Below are positions 19,403 through 32,421 of a stretch of 64,000 nucleotides of DNA, piece after piece. Location of the stretch: the NCBI GenBank assembly GCA_030533445.1, contig JARPUW010000269.1, forward strand, positions 62,001 through 126,000, in the 5' to 3' direction. This stretch comes from Cyprinodon diabolis (taxonomy: Eukaryota; Chordata; Actinopteri; Cyprinodontiformes; Cyprinodontidae). Made by a program: the position numbers and the translations under genes. The notes beneath the pieces are model-generated. The model was not told where the DNA came from. It saw only the letters and a program-made list of their open reading frames with translations, and made no database searches. Each line of letters begins with the position of its first letter. Positions within the stretch are counted from its first letter, which is position 1.

Positions 19403-22400
19403 CCGAACAAACGACTGCTGAGCAAAAACCGTAAAAGATATCTGAAAAATTCTTTCAGTGAAAGCAACATCTATCCTTTGTCTCAGACTGGGGTAACCTT
19501 CATGTCTGTAGGTCTTTCACAACCCAAAACGAAGCACAAACAAAATGGTTGGCCCACCTGCTCCTCCCTTTGTTTGAACTGCAGGACCTCACTCTCACTC
19601 ACCTTTTAGCTGCTAAAGCACCCCTCCGAACAAACGACTGCTGAGTAAAAACCGTAAAAGGTGTCTGAAAAATTCTTTTTATCTAAGCGACAGCTATATC
19701 TTGTCTTCAATTGGAGTAACTTTCATGGCTGTAGGTCATCTACAAACTGAATGGGAAGAGAAAGAAAAAGAAAAAACGTTTCATCACACCTAAGCTTCTA
19801 ATTGAGCTAGCTGCAGCAGGTCACTGTCACTCAGCTTTCAGGTGCTTAAAATGTCCTCCGAACAAACGACTGCTGAGCAAAAACCGTATGAGTTATTCAA
19901 AAAATTTTTTCAGCGTGAGCGTCAGACATCCTTCGACTCCAACTATGCCAACTTTGGTGTATGTGTGTCATTCAGAAAAATATTTATGACGAGTTTAAAA
20001 CACATAGTCGGATTCGTTTTTCTCCCCTCTTCTGCTCCAAAACCAATGAAAAACGGCTCTGATTTTCATCGACTTTAGGTCGGTCTGGAGGGTTTTTAAG
20101 GAAAAGTATTAATCCTACCGTAATTCCGAAGATATTGTGTGGGTCCAGAGATTTCAGTCTACAAACTGACCAAAAATGGTGACTCTAGCTATAAATATGT
20201 GGCCGTGAGGGCGAGTTTAAAATGTTTTTTTGTGTTTAAAAAACGCCTGCCTCACACTCTAGCTTTTCAGTTGCTCCACTCTAGCAGGCTGGATTTTGCT
20301 AAAACTTTGTGGCGCTTGAGGTCTGATTATACAAAAACCGTAGCAGTTATCAACATACCGTCTTCAGTTTTAAATAGACGAAGGATTTATCTACAAACTG
20401 AGCTTCAAACTGTTTTTCTAGGTGAATGTATGCCGACACAGTGAAGTGCTGTTTTTTATGCTTTTTTTTTCCTCTCCCCATTCATTTCCTATGGGATTTT
20501 TTTGCGACGTTTTCGCTAATAATTCGCAAACCTTCGGACTAATGAGAAAGTTTTATACAAGCACACATCACCCCATTGGTCCCGACGCGTGTGCCAACTT
20601 TGGGCCCGATCCGCCAAACCGTGCGGGACTAGTTACGCGCCGAAGTTTTGGGTATACGGGAGAATTATAATAATAACTAGAAAATTTCTAAAGAAATTTT
20701 GAGGGGGGCCACCTACTGCCCGTCTGGGGAACCGGGCCAATACGGCCCTGGCAAGTGACGTCGGGGCTCCCCAGACCAACTGCTTACGCCTTTGAGGGCT
20801 GCTGAGGGAAGGAAAGAGGGCAAGTTCATGGGCAAAGAGAGCTGTGTGCCACTTGTGCTGAAATCTGGGAAATAGACGTGCACAGCGTATGATGCACAAG
20901 GGTAATATGGGTTGTCCATATTGAAACACAGTGGGTAAAGCCCAGTTGGCGGGCTTCGCCCGCCTGCTAGGAGCCATCTCAGTGAAGAAAAAAATCACCA
21001 ATGGCGGGCTCTGCCCGCCTTCTAAGAGCCATTGCAGTGATGAAATCACCAATGGCGGGCTCCGCCCGCCTGCTAAGAGCCATTGCAGTGATGTAATCAC
21101 CTTTGGCGGGCTCCGCCCGCCTGTTACCATTGGCGGGCTCCGCCCGCCTTCTAAGAGCCATTGCAGTGATGAAATCACCAATGGCAATGAGCAATATGCC
21201 AGAATGTATGAGTGTGTATAAGGAAGAGGCTTTTATTCTGTAGAGTCCTTGTAGTCTTATTTTGAAAGTCTATCATGAATGTGCATCAAAAGATGGGTCA
21301 CGCCCAGCAGTGATATAGAATCCATTTCCAAATGTTAAATCACTGGTTTTCCATGTTATTAGGTGAATAGTTGCTGTATTACAGAGTAAATGGGAGACTT
21401 TTATTGTGAAATTTGCTCTGGGTGTGTTTTGAAAAGGTCACTAGAGTCTAATAAAAACAACCTGGAAGAGTTTGGGTCATAATGTTGAGCCATTTGCATC
21501 AATTAATGCATTAGTATAATCTAGAGGCTTTTATTTTGTAGGGTCCCTGGAGTCTTATTTTGAAAGTCCAACAGAGTTGTGTTTATAGAAAATGTTCAGA
21601 CCCGTCAATGATAGTTGATTACTTTCCAATCGTTAAAACACTCTTTTTCCATGTTATTAGGGCAGTAGATGAAGCGGAAATGGGAGGCTTTTATTTTGAA
21701 ATTTGCTATAGGGTGTGTTTTAAACAGTCTCCTAGAGTCTATTCTCTAAAACGGGGTTGAGTTTGGGTCATAATGTTGAGCCATATAGGGCAATAAATAT
21801 ATGTAAAAAATATAGAGGCTTTTATTTTGTAGGGTCCCTGGAGTCTTATTTTGAAAGTCTATCAGTGCTGAGTGGCAAGGGAAGTGTCATGGACAGCAGT
21901 CATATAGTATCCATTTCCCAATGTTAAATCAGTCCTTTCACCCTCCATTAGATTAATATGTGCTGTTTAAAACAGCAGAGGTAAAATCTGTTTGAAGCTT
22001 GGTAACCTTGACAACGCTTAACGAGCCTCTCACTGACACAGACAACAGCTGCACTCACTATTGGTTTCTTCTTCCCAGGCTTTTTTGTATGGGAAGAACG
22101 GCACCGAACAAACGACTACTGATCAAAAACCGTATGAGTTATTCAAAAAACATTTTCACCATGAGCATCAGCAATCCTTCGACTCCAACTATACCAACTT
22201 TGGTGTATGTGTGTCATTCAGAAAAATATTTATGACGAGTTGAAAACACATAGTCTGATTCGTTTCTCTCCCATCTTCAGCTCAAAAAGAATAGAGAAAG
22301 GCTGAAACTCTCATCGACTTTAGGTTGGTCTGGAGGGTTTTTAAGGAAAAGTATTAATCCTACCGTAATTCCGAAGACATTGTGTGAGTCCAGAGGTTTC

Positions 22401-22573
22401 AGTCTACAAACTGACCAAAAATGGTGACTGTAGCTCCAAATATGTGGCCGTGAGGGCGAGAATAAGATGTTTGATCTTAAAAAAATGGCCGCCTCACACT
22501 AAGATTTCAGCAGCTGCACTCTAGCAGGCTGCTGCAGAAGCTAACTGTCAGCTAGCTTCCAGGTGCTTACCCT
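19403..22573 (+). repeat. Unit 7 (no TAA-hairpin copy)
   Basis: 3171 bp with an empty TAA site and a GC-hairpin array at 20948-21184. It shares AAGGTGTCTG (near 19660) with unit 1 and AAAACACTC (near 21636) with units 1 and 12. From about 20690 to 23840 (into unit 8) its features lie exactly 19336 bp downstream of their counterparts in units 1-2. Confidence 0.97.
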
Positions 22574-25500
22574 CCGAACAAACGACTGCTGAGCAAAAAC
22601 CGTAAAAGATATCTGAAAAATTCTTTCAGTGAAAGCAACATCTATCCTTTGTCTCAGACTGGGGTAACCTTCATGTCTGTAGGTCTTTCACAACCCAAAA
22701 CGAAGCACAAACAAAATGGTTGGCCCACCTGCTCCTCCCTTTGTTTGAACTGCAGGACCTCACTCTCACTCACCTTTTAGCTGCTAAAGCACCCCTCCGA
22801 ACAAACGACTGCTGAGTAAAAACCGTAAAAGGTATCTGAAAAATTCTTTTTATCTAAGCGACAGCTATATCTTGTCTTCAATTGGAGTAACTTTCATGGC
22901 TGTAGGTCATCTACAAACTGAATGGGAAGAGAAAGAAAAAGAAAAAAACGTTTCATCACACCTAAGCTTCTAATTGAGCTAGCTGCAGCAGGTCACTGTC
23001 ACTCAGCTTTCAGGTGCTTAAAATGTCCTCCGAACAAACGACTGCTGAGCAAAAACCGTATGAGTTATTCAAAAAATTTTTTCACCGTGAGCGTCAGTCA
23101 TCCTTCGACTCCAACTATGCCAACTTTGGTGTATGTGTGTCATTCAGAAAAATATTTATGACGAGTTTAAAACACATAGTCGGATTCGTTTTTCTCCCCT
23201 CTTCTGCTCCAAAACCAATGAAAAACGGCTCTGATTTTCATCGACTTTAGGTCGGTCTGGAGGGTTTTTAAGGAAAAGTATTAATCCTACCGTAATTCCG
23301 AAGATATTGTGTGGGTCCAGAGATTTCAGTCTACAAACTGACCAAAAATGGTGACTCTAGCTATAAATATGTGGCCGTGAGGGCGAGTTTAAAATGTTTT
23401 TTTGTGTTTAAAAAACGCCTGCCTCACACTCTAGCTTTTCAGTTGCTCCACTCTAGCAGGCTGGATTTTGCTAAAACTTTGTGGCGCTTGAGGTCTGATT
23501 ATACAAAAACCGTAGCAGTTATCAACATACCGTCTTCAGTTTTAAATAGACGAAGGATTTATCTACAAACTGAGCTTCAAACTGTTTTTCTAGGTGAATG
23601 TATGGCGACACAGTGAAGTGCTGTTTTTTATGCTTTTTTTTTCCTCTCCCCATTCATTTCCTATGGGATTTTTTTGCGACGTTTTCGCTAATAATTCGCA
23701 AACCTTCGGACTAATGAGAAAGTTTTATACAAGCACACATCACCCCATTGGTCCCGACGCGTGTGCCAACTTTGGGCCCGATCCGCCAAACCGTGCGGGA
23801 CTAGTTACGCGCCGAAGTTTTGGGTATACGGGAGAATTATAATAATAATAATACGCGGAATAAATATGTGCAATAGTAGTAGGTGGGCCATGCCTTCGGC
23901 ATGTGGCCCCCCAATAATACGCGGAATAAATATGTGCAATAGTAGTAGGTGGGCCATGCCTTCGGCATGTGGCCCCCCAATAATAATACGCGGAATAAAT
24001 ATGTGCAATAGTAGTAGGTGGGCCATGCCTTCGGCATGTGGCCCCCCAACTAGAAAATTTCTAAAGAAATTTTGAGGGGGGCCACCTACTGCCCGTCTGG
24101 GGAACCGGGCCAATACGGCCCTGGCAAGTGACGTCGGGGCTCCCCAGACCAACTGCTTACGCCTTTGAGGGCTGCTGAGGGAAGGAAAGAGGGCAAGTTC
24201 ATGGGCAAAGAGAGCTGTGTGCCACTTGTGCTGAAATCTGGGAAATAGACGTGCACAGAGTATGATGCACAAGGGTAATATGGGTTGTCCATATTGAAAC
24301 ACAGTGGGTAAAGCCCAGTTGGCGGGCTTCGCCCGCCTGCTAGGAGCCATCTCAGTGAAGAAAAAAATCACCAATGGCGGGCTCTGCCCGCCTTCTAAGA
24401 GCCATTGCAGTGATGAAATCACCAATGGCGGGCTCCGCCCGCCTGCTAAGAGCCATTGCAGTGATGTAATCACCTTTGGCGGGCTCCGCCCGCCTGTTAC
24501 CATTGGCGGGCTCCGCCCGCCTTCTAAGAGCCATTGCAGTGATGAAATCACCAATGGCAATGAGCAATATGCCAGAATGTATGAGTGTGTATAAGGAAGA
24601 GGCTTTTATTCTGTAGAGTCCTTGTAGTCTTATTTTGAAAGTCTATCATGAATGTGCATCAAAAGATGGGTCACGCCCAGCAGTGATATAGAATCCATTT
24701 CCAAATGTTAAATCACTGGTTTTCCATGTTATTAGGTGAATAGTTGCTGTATTACAGAGTAAATGGGAGACTTTTATTGTGAAATTTGCTCTGGGGTGTG
24801 TTTTGAAAAGGTCACTAGAGTCTAATAAAAACAACCTGGAAGAGTTTGGGTCATAATGTTGAGCCATTTGCATCAATTAATGCATTACTATAATCTAGAG
24901 GCTTTTATTTTGTAGGGTCCCTGGAGTCTTATTTTGAAAGTCCAACAGAGTTGTGTTTATAGAAAATGTTCAGACCCGTCAATGATAGTTGATTACTTTC
25001 CAATCGTTAAATCACTCTTTTTCCATGTTATTAGGGCAGTAGATGAAGCGGAAATGGGAGGCTTTTATTTTGAAATTTGCTATAGGGTGTGTTTTAAACA
25101 GTCTCCTAGAGTCTATTCTCTAAAACGGGGTTGAGTTTGGGTCATAATGTTGAGCCATATAGAGCAATAAATATATGTAAAAAATATAGAGGCTTTTATT
25201 TTGTAGGGTCCCTGGAGTCTTATTTTGAAAGTCTATCAGTGCTGAGTGGCAAGGGAAGTGTCATGTACAGCAGTCATATAGTATCCATTTCCCAATGTTA
25301 AATCAGTCCTTTCACCCTCCATTAGATTAATATGTGCTGTTTAAAACAGCAGAGGTAAAATCTGTTTGAAGCTTGGTAACCTTGACAACGCTTAACGAGC
25401 CTCTCACTGACACAGACAACAGCTGCACTCACTATTGGTTTCTTCTTCCCAGGCTTTTTTGTATGGGAAGAACGGCACCGAACAAACGACTACTGATCAA

Positions 25501-25946
25501 AAACCGTATGAGTTATTCAAAAAACATTTTCACCATGAGCATCAGCAATCCTTCGACTCCAACTATACCAACTTTGGTGTATGTGTGTCATTCAGAAAAA
25601 TATTTATGACGAGTTGAAAACACATAGTCTGATTCGTTTTTCTCCCATCTTCAGCTCAAAAAGAATGGAGAAAGGCTGAAACTCTCATCCACTTTAGGTT
25701 GGTCTGGAGGGTTTTTAAGGCAAAGTATTAATCCTACCGTAATTCCGAAGACATTGTGTGAGTCCAGAGGTTTCAGTCTACAAACTGACCAAAAATGGTG
25801 ACTGTAGCTCCAAATATGTGGCCGTGAGGGCGAGAATAAGATGTTTGATCTTAAAAAATGGCCGCCTCACACTAAGATTTCAGCAGCTGCACTCTAGCAG
25901 GCTGCTGCAGAAGCTAACTGTCAGCTAGCTTCCAGGTGCTTACCCT
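22574..25946 (+). repeat. Unit 8 (three TAA-hairpin copies)
   Basis: 3373 bp with three TAA-hairpin copies (23852-24049) and a GC-hairpin array at 24321-24557. It carries the extra A in the purine tract, as in units 2 and 13. Its 3' part shares a run of variants with unit 18: CACAGAGTATG near 24254, GCATTACTATAAT near 24880, ATAGAGCAAT near 25160, CATGTACAGC near 25262, and CATCCACTTTAGG plus AAGGCAAAG near 25686-25723. Confidence 0.97.
23852..24049 (+). repeat. TAA-hairpin minisatellite, 3 copies
   Basis: Three copies in unit 8 with periods 66 and 69 bp. Compared with unit 2 (66, 72) it differs by one TAA triplet, consistent with common descent of the two units and slippage afterwards. Confidence 0.95.
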
Positions 25947-28900
25947 CCGAACAAACGACTGCTGAGCAAAAACCGTAAAAGATATCTGAAAAATTCTTTC
26001 AGTGAAAGCAACATCTATCCTTTGTCTCAGACTGGGGTAACCTTCATGTCTGTAGGTCTTTCACAACCCAAAACGAAGCACAAACAAAATGGTTGGCCCA
26101 CCTGCTCCTCCCTTTGTTTGAACTGCAGGACCTCACTCTCACTCACCTTTTAGCTGCTAAAGCACCCCTCCGAACAAACGACTGCTGAGTAAAAACCGTA
26201 AAAGGTATCTGAAAAATTCTTTTTATCTAAGCGACAGCTATATCTTGTCTTCAATTGGAGTAACTTTCATGGCTGTAGGTCATCTACAAACTGAATGGGA
26301 AGAGAAAGAAAAAGAAAAAACGTTTCATCACACCTAAGCTTCTAATTGAGCTAGCTGCAGCAGGTCACTGTCACTCAGCTTTCAGGTGCTTAAAATGTCC
26401 TCCGAACAAACGACTGCTGAGCAAAAACCGTATGAGTTATTCAAAAAATTTTTTCACCGTGAGCGTCAGTCATCCTTCGACTCCAACTATGCCAACTTTG
26501 GTGTATGTGTGTCATTCAGAAAAATATTTATGACGAGTTTAAAACACATAGTCGGATTCGTTTTTCTCCCCTCTTCTGCTCCAAAACCAATGAAAAACGG
26601 CTCTGATTTTCATCGACTTTAGGTCGGTCTGGAGGGTTTTTAAGGAAAAGTATTAATCCTACCGTAATTCCGAAGATATTGTGTGGGTCCAGAGATTTCA
26701 GTCTACAAACTGACCAAAAATGGTGACTCTAGCTATAAATATGTGGCCGTGAGGGCGAGTTTAAAATGTTTTTTTGTGTTTAAAAAACGCCTGCCTCACA
26801 CTCTAGCTTTTCAGTTGCTCCACTCTAGCAGGCTGGATTTTGCTAAAACTTTGTGGCGCTTGAGGTCTGATTATACAAAAACCGTAGCAGTTATCAACAT
26901 ACCGTCTTCAGTTTTAAATAGACGAAGGATTTATCTACAAACTGAGCTTCAAACTGTTTTTCTAGGTGAATGTATGCCGACACAGTGAAGTGCTGTTTTT
27001 TATGCTTTTTTTTTCCTCTCCCCATTCATTTCCTATGGGATTTTTTTGCGACGTTTTCGCTAATAATTCGCAAACCTTCGGACTAATGAGAAAGTTTTAT
27101 ACAAGCACACATCACCCCATTGGTCCCGACGCGTGTGCCAACTTTGGGCCCGATCCGCCAAACCGTGCGGGACTAGTTACGCGCCGAAGTTTTGGGTATA
27201 CGGGAGAATTATAATAATAACTAGAAAATTTCTAAAGAAATTTTGAGGGGGGCCACCTACTGCCCGTCTGGGGAACCGGGCCAATACGGCCCTGGCAAGT
27301 GATGTCGGGGCTCCCCAGACCAACTGCTTATGCCTTTGAGGGCTGCTGAGGGAAGGAAAGAGGGCTAGGTCATGGGCAAAGAGAGCTGTGTGCCACCTGT
27401 GCTGAAATCTGGGTAATAGACGTGCACAGCGTATGATGCACAAGGGTAATATGGGTTGTCCATATTGAACCGCAGTGGGTAAAGCTCAGTTGGTGGGCTC
27501 CGCCCGCCTGCTAGGAGCCATTGCAGCGATGAAAAAAATCCCCAATGGCGGGCATTGCCCGCCTGCTAAGAGCCATTGCAGTGATGAAATCACCAATGGC
27601 GGGCTCCGCCCGCCTGCTAGGAGCCATTGCAGTGATGAAAAAAATCACCATTGGCGGGCTCCGCCCGCCTCCTAACAGCCATTGCAGTGATGAAATCACC
27701 AATGGCGGGCTCCGCCCGCCTGCTAGGAGCCATTGCAGTGATGAAAAAAATCACCATTGGCGGGCTCCGCCCGCCTCCTAACAGCCATTGCAGTGATGAA
27801 ATCACCAATGGCGGGCTCCGCCCGCCTTCTAAGAGCCATTGCAGTGATGAAATTACAAATGGCTATAAGCAATATGCCAGAATGTATGAGTGTGTATAAG
27901 GAAGAGGCTTTTATTTTGTAGAGTCCCTGTAGTCTTATTTTGAAAGTCTATCATGGAAGTGCATCTATAGATGGGTCATGCCCAGCAGTGATATAGAATC
28001 CATTTCCAAATGTTAAATCACTGGTTTTCCATGTTATTAGGTGAATAGTTCCTGTATTACAGAGTAAATGGGATACTTTTATTGTGAAATTTGCTCTGGG
28101 GTGTGTTTTGAAAAGGTCACCAGAGTCTAATAAAAACAACCTGGAAGAGTTTGGGTCATAATGTTGAGCCATTTGCATCAATTAATGCATTAGTATAATC
28201 TAGAGGCTTTTATTTTGTAGGGTCCCTGGAGTCTTATTTTGAAAGTCCAACAGAGTTGTGTTTAGAGAAAATGTTCAGACCCATCAATGATAGTTGATGA
28301 CTTTCCAATCGTTAAATCACTCTTTTTCCATTTTATTAGGGCAGTAGATGAAGCGGAAATGGGAGGCTTTTATTTTGAAATTTGCCATAGGGTGTGTTTT
28401 AAACAGTCTCCTAGAGTCTATTCTCTAAAATGGGGTTGAGTTTGGGTCATAATGTTGAGCCATATAGGGCAATAAATATATGTAAAAAATATAGAGGCTT
28501 TTATTTTGAAGGGTCCCTGGAGTCTTATTTTGAAAGTCTATCAGTGCTGAGTGGCAAGGGAAGTGTCATGGACGGCAGTCATATAGTATCCATTTCCCAA
28601 TGTTAAATCAGTGCTTTCACCCTCCATTAGATTAATATGTGCTGTTTAAAACAGCAGAGGTAAAATCTGTTTGAAGCTTGGTAACCTTGACAACGCTTAA
28701 CGAGCCTCTCACTGACACAGACAACAGCTGCACTCACTATTGGTTTCTTCTTCCCAGGCTTTTTTGTATGGGAAGAACGGCAACGAAAACAAACGACTAC
28801 TGATCAAAAACCGTATGAGTTATTCAAAAAACATTTTCACCATGAGCATCAGCAATCCTTCGACTCCAAGTATACCAACTTTGGTGTATGTGTGTCATTC

Positions 28901-29252
28901 AGAACAATATTTATGACGACTTGAAAACACATAGTCTGATTCGTTTCTCTCCCATCTTCAGCTCAAAAAGAATGGAGAAAGGCTGAAACTCATCGACTTT
29001 AGGTTGGTCTGGAGGGTTTTTAAGGAAAAGTATTAATCCTACCGTAATTCCGAAGACATTGTGTGAGTCCAGAGGTTTCAGTCTACAAACTGACCAAAAA
29101 TGGTGACTGTAGCTCCAAATATGTGGCCGTGAGGGCGAGAATAAGATGTTTGATCTTAAAAAAATGGCCGCCTCACACTAAGATTTCAGCAGCTGCACTC
29201 TAGCAGGCTGCTGCAGAAGCTAACTGTCAGCTAGCTTCCAGGTGCTTACCCT
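25947..29252 (+). repeat. Unit 9 (most diverged unit; expanded GC-hairpin array)
   Basis: 3306 bp with an empty TAA site. From about 27300 to 28990 it is the most diverged copy in the window, sharing many variants with unit 6 and holding private ones (TTTAGAGAAAATG near 28260, ACCCATCAATG near 28280, TTTTGAAGGG near 28504, GACGGCAG near 28571). Its GC-hairpin array (27492-27862) has seven stems instead of five because of an exact 106 bp internal duplication. Confidence 0.97.
27492..27862 (+). repeat. GC-hairpin minisatellite, 7 stems (unit 9 form)
   Basis: Seven stems, first GGTGGGC as in unit 6, second with loop ATT. A 106 bp block (two repeats, one with GATGAAAAAAATCACC and CTCCTAACAGCC) at about 27599-27704 is followed directly by an identical copy at about 27705-27810. 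This points to a recent slip or unequal exchange inside the array. Confidence 0.93.
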
Positions 29253-32200
29253 CCGAACAAACGACTGCTGAGCAAAAACCGTAAAAGATATCTGAAAAAT
29301 TCTTTCAGTGAAAGCAACATCTATCCTTTGTCTCAGACTGGGGTAACCTTCATGTCTGTAGGTCTTTCACAACCCAAAACGAAGCACAAACAAAATGGTT
29401 GGCCCACCTGCTCCTCCCTTTGTTTGAACTGCAGGACCTCACTCTCACTCACCTTTTAGCTGCTAAAGCACCCCTCCGAACAAACGACTGCTGAGTAAAA
29501 ACCGTAAAAGGTATCTGAAAAATTCTTTTTATCTAAGCGACAGCTATATCTTGTCTTCAATTGGAGTAACTTTCATGGCTGTAGGTCATCTACAAACTGA
29601 ATGGGAAGAGAAAGAAAAAGAAAAAACGTTTCATCACACCTAAGCTTCTAATTGAGCTAGCTGCAGCAGGTCACTGTCACTCAGCTTTCAGGTGCTTAAA
29701 ATGTCCTCCGAACAAACGACTGCTGAGCAAAAACCGTATGAGTTATTCAAAAAATTTTTTCACCGTGAGCGTCAGTCATCCTTCGACTCCAACTATGCCA
29801 ACTTTGGTGTATGTGTGTCATTCAGAAAAATATTTATGACGAGTTTAAAACACATAGTCGGATTCGTTTTTCTCCCCTCTTCTGCTCCAAAACCAATGAA
29901 AAACGGCTCTGATTTTCATCGACTTTAGGTCGGTCTGGAGGGTTTTTAAGGAAAAGTATTAATCCTACCGTAATTCCGAAGATATTGTGTGGGTCCAGAG
30001 ATTTCAGTCTACAAACTGACCAAAAATGGTGACTCTAGCTATAAATATGTGGCCGTGAGGGCGAGTTTAAAATGTTATTTTGTGTTTAAAAAACGCCTGC
30101 CTCACACTCTAGCTTTTCAGTTGCTCCACTCTAGCAGGCTGGATTTTGCTAAAACTTTGTGGCGCTTGAGGTCTGATTATACAAAAACCGTAGCAGTTAT
30201 CAACATACCGTCTTCAGTTTTAAATAGAGGAAGGATTTATCTACAAACTGAGCTTCAAACTGTTTTTCTAGGTGAATGTATGCCGACACAGTGAAGTGCT
30301 GTTTTTTATGCTTTTTTTTACCTCTTCCCATTCATTTCCTATGGGATTTTTTTGCGACGTTTTCGCTAATAATTCGCAAACCTTCGGACTAATGAGAAAG
30401 TTTTATACAAGCACACATCACCCCATTGGTCCCAACGCGTGTGCCAACTTTGGGCCCGATCCGCCAAACCGTGCGGGACTAGTTACGTGCCGAAGTTTTG
30501 GGTATACGGGAGAATTATAATAACTAGAAAATTTCTAAAGAAATTTTGAGGGGGGCCACCTACTGCCCGTCTGGGGAACCGGGCCAATACGGCCCTGGCA
30601 AGTGACGTCGGGGCTCCCCAGACCAACTGCTTACGCCTTTGAGGGCTGCTGAGGGAAGGAAAGAGGGCAAGTTCATGGGCAAAGAGAGCTGTGTGCCACT
30701 TGTGCTGAAATCTGGGAAATAGACGTGCACAGCATATGATGCACAAGGGTAATATGGGTTGTCCATATTGAAACACAGTGGGTAAAGCCCAGTTGGCGGG
30801 CTTTGCCCGCCTGCTGGGAGCCATCTCAGTGAAGAAAAAAATCACCAATGGCGGGCTCTGCCCGCCTTCTAAGAGCCATTGCAGTGATGAAATCACCAAT
30901 GGCGGGCTCCGCCCGCCTGCTAAGAGCCATTGCAGTGATGTAATCACCTTTGGCGGGCTCCGCCCGCCTGTTACCATTGGCGGGCTCCGCCCGCCTTCTA
31001 AGAGCCATTGCAGTGATGAAATCACCAATGGCAATGAGCAATATGCCAGAATGTATGAGTGTGTATAAGGAAGAGGCTTTTATTCTGTAGAGTCCTTGTA
31101 GTCTTATTTTGAAAGTCTATCATGAATGTGCATCAAAAGATGGGTCACGCCCAGCAGTGATATAGAATCCATTTCCAAATGTTAAATCACTGGTTTTCCA
31201 TGTTATTAGGTGAATAGTTGCTGTATTACAGAGTAAATGGGAGACTTTTATTGTGAAATTTGCTCTGGGGTGTGTTTTGAAAAGGTCACTAGAGTCTAAT
31301 AAAAACAACCTGGAAGAGTTTGGGTCATAATGTTGAGCCATTTGCATCAATTAATGTATTAGTATAATCTAGAGGCTTTTATTTTGTAGGGTCCCTGGAG
31401 TCTTATTTTGAAAGTCCAACAGAGTTGTGTTTATAGAAAATGTTCAGACCCGTCAATGATAGTTGATTACTTTCCAATCGTTAAATCACTCTTTTTCCAT
31501 GTTATTAGGGCAGTAGATGAAGCGGAAATGGGAGGCTTTTATTTTGAAATTTGCTATAGGGTGTGTTTTAAACAGTCTCCTAGAGTCTATTCTCTAAAAC
31601 GGGGTTGAGTTTGGGTCATAATGTTGAGCCATATAGGGCAATAAATATATGTAAAAAATATAGAGGCTTTTATTTTGTAGGGTCCCTGGAGTCTTATTTT
31701 GAAAGTCTATCAGTGCTGAGTGGCAAGGGAAGTGTCATGGACAGCAGTCATATAGTATCCATTTCCCAATGTTAAATCAGTCCTTTCACCCTCCATTAGA
31801 TTAATATGTGCTGTTTAAAACAGCAGAGGTAAAATCTGTTTGAAGCTTGGTAACCTTGACAACGCTTAAGGAGCCTCTCACTGACACAGACAACAGCTGC
31901 ACTCACTATTGGTTTCTTCTTCCCAGGCTTTTTTGTATGGGAAGAACGGCACCGAACAAACGACTACTGATCAAAAACCGTATGAGTTATTCAAAAAACA
32001 TTTTCCCCATGAGCATCAGCAATCCTTCGACTCCAACTATACCAACTTTGGTGTATGTGTGTCATTCAGAAAAATATTTATGACGAGTTGAAAACACATA
32101 GTCTGATTCGTTTCTCTCCCATCTTCAGCTCAAAAAGAATAGAGAAAGGCTGAAACTCTCATCGACTTTAGGTTGGTCTGGAGGGTTTTTAAGGAAAAGT

Positions 32201-32421
32201 ATTAATCCTACCGTAATTCCAAAGACATTGTGTGAGTCCAGAGGTTTCAGTCTACAAACTGACCAAAAATGGTGACTGTAGCTCCAAATATGTGGCCGTG
32301 AGGGCGAGAATAAGATGTTTGATCTTAAAAAAATGGCCGCCTCACACTAAGATTTCAGCAGCTGCACTCTAGCAGGCTGCTGCAGAAGCTAACTGTCAGC
32401 TAGCTTCCAGGTGCTTACCCT
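29253..32421 (+). repeat. Unit 10 (no TAA-hairpin copy)
   Basis: 3169 bp with an empty TAA site and a GC-hairpin array at 30795-31031. It shares TTTACCTCTTCCC near 30316 and CCCAACGCG near 30431 with unit 20, and loop TTT in the first GC stem with unit 3. Private changes include GTTATTTTG near 30074, TAGAGGAAGG near 30224, and CpG to CpA at 30733-30734 and 32220-32221. Confidence 0.97.
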
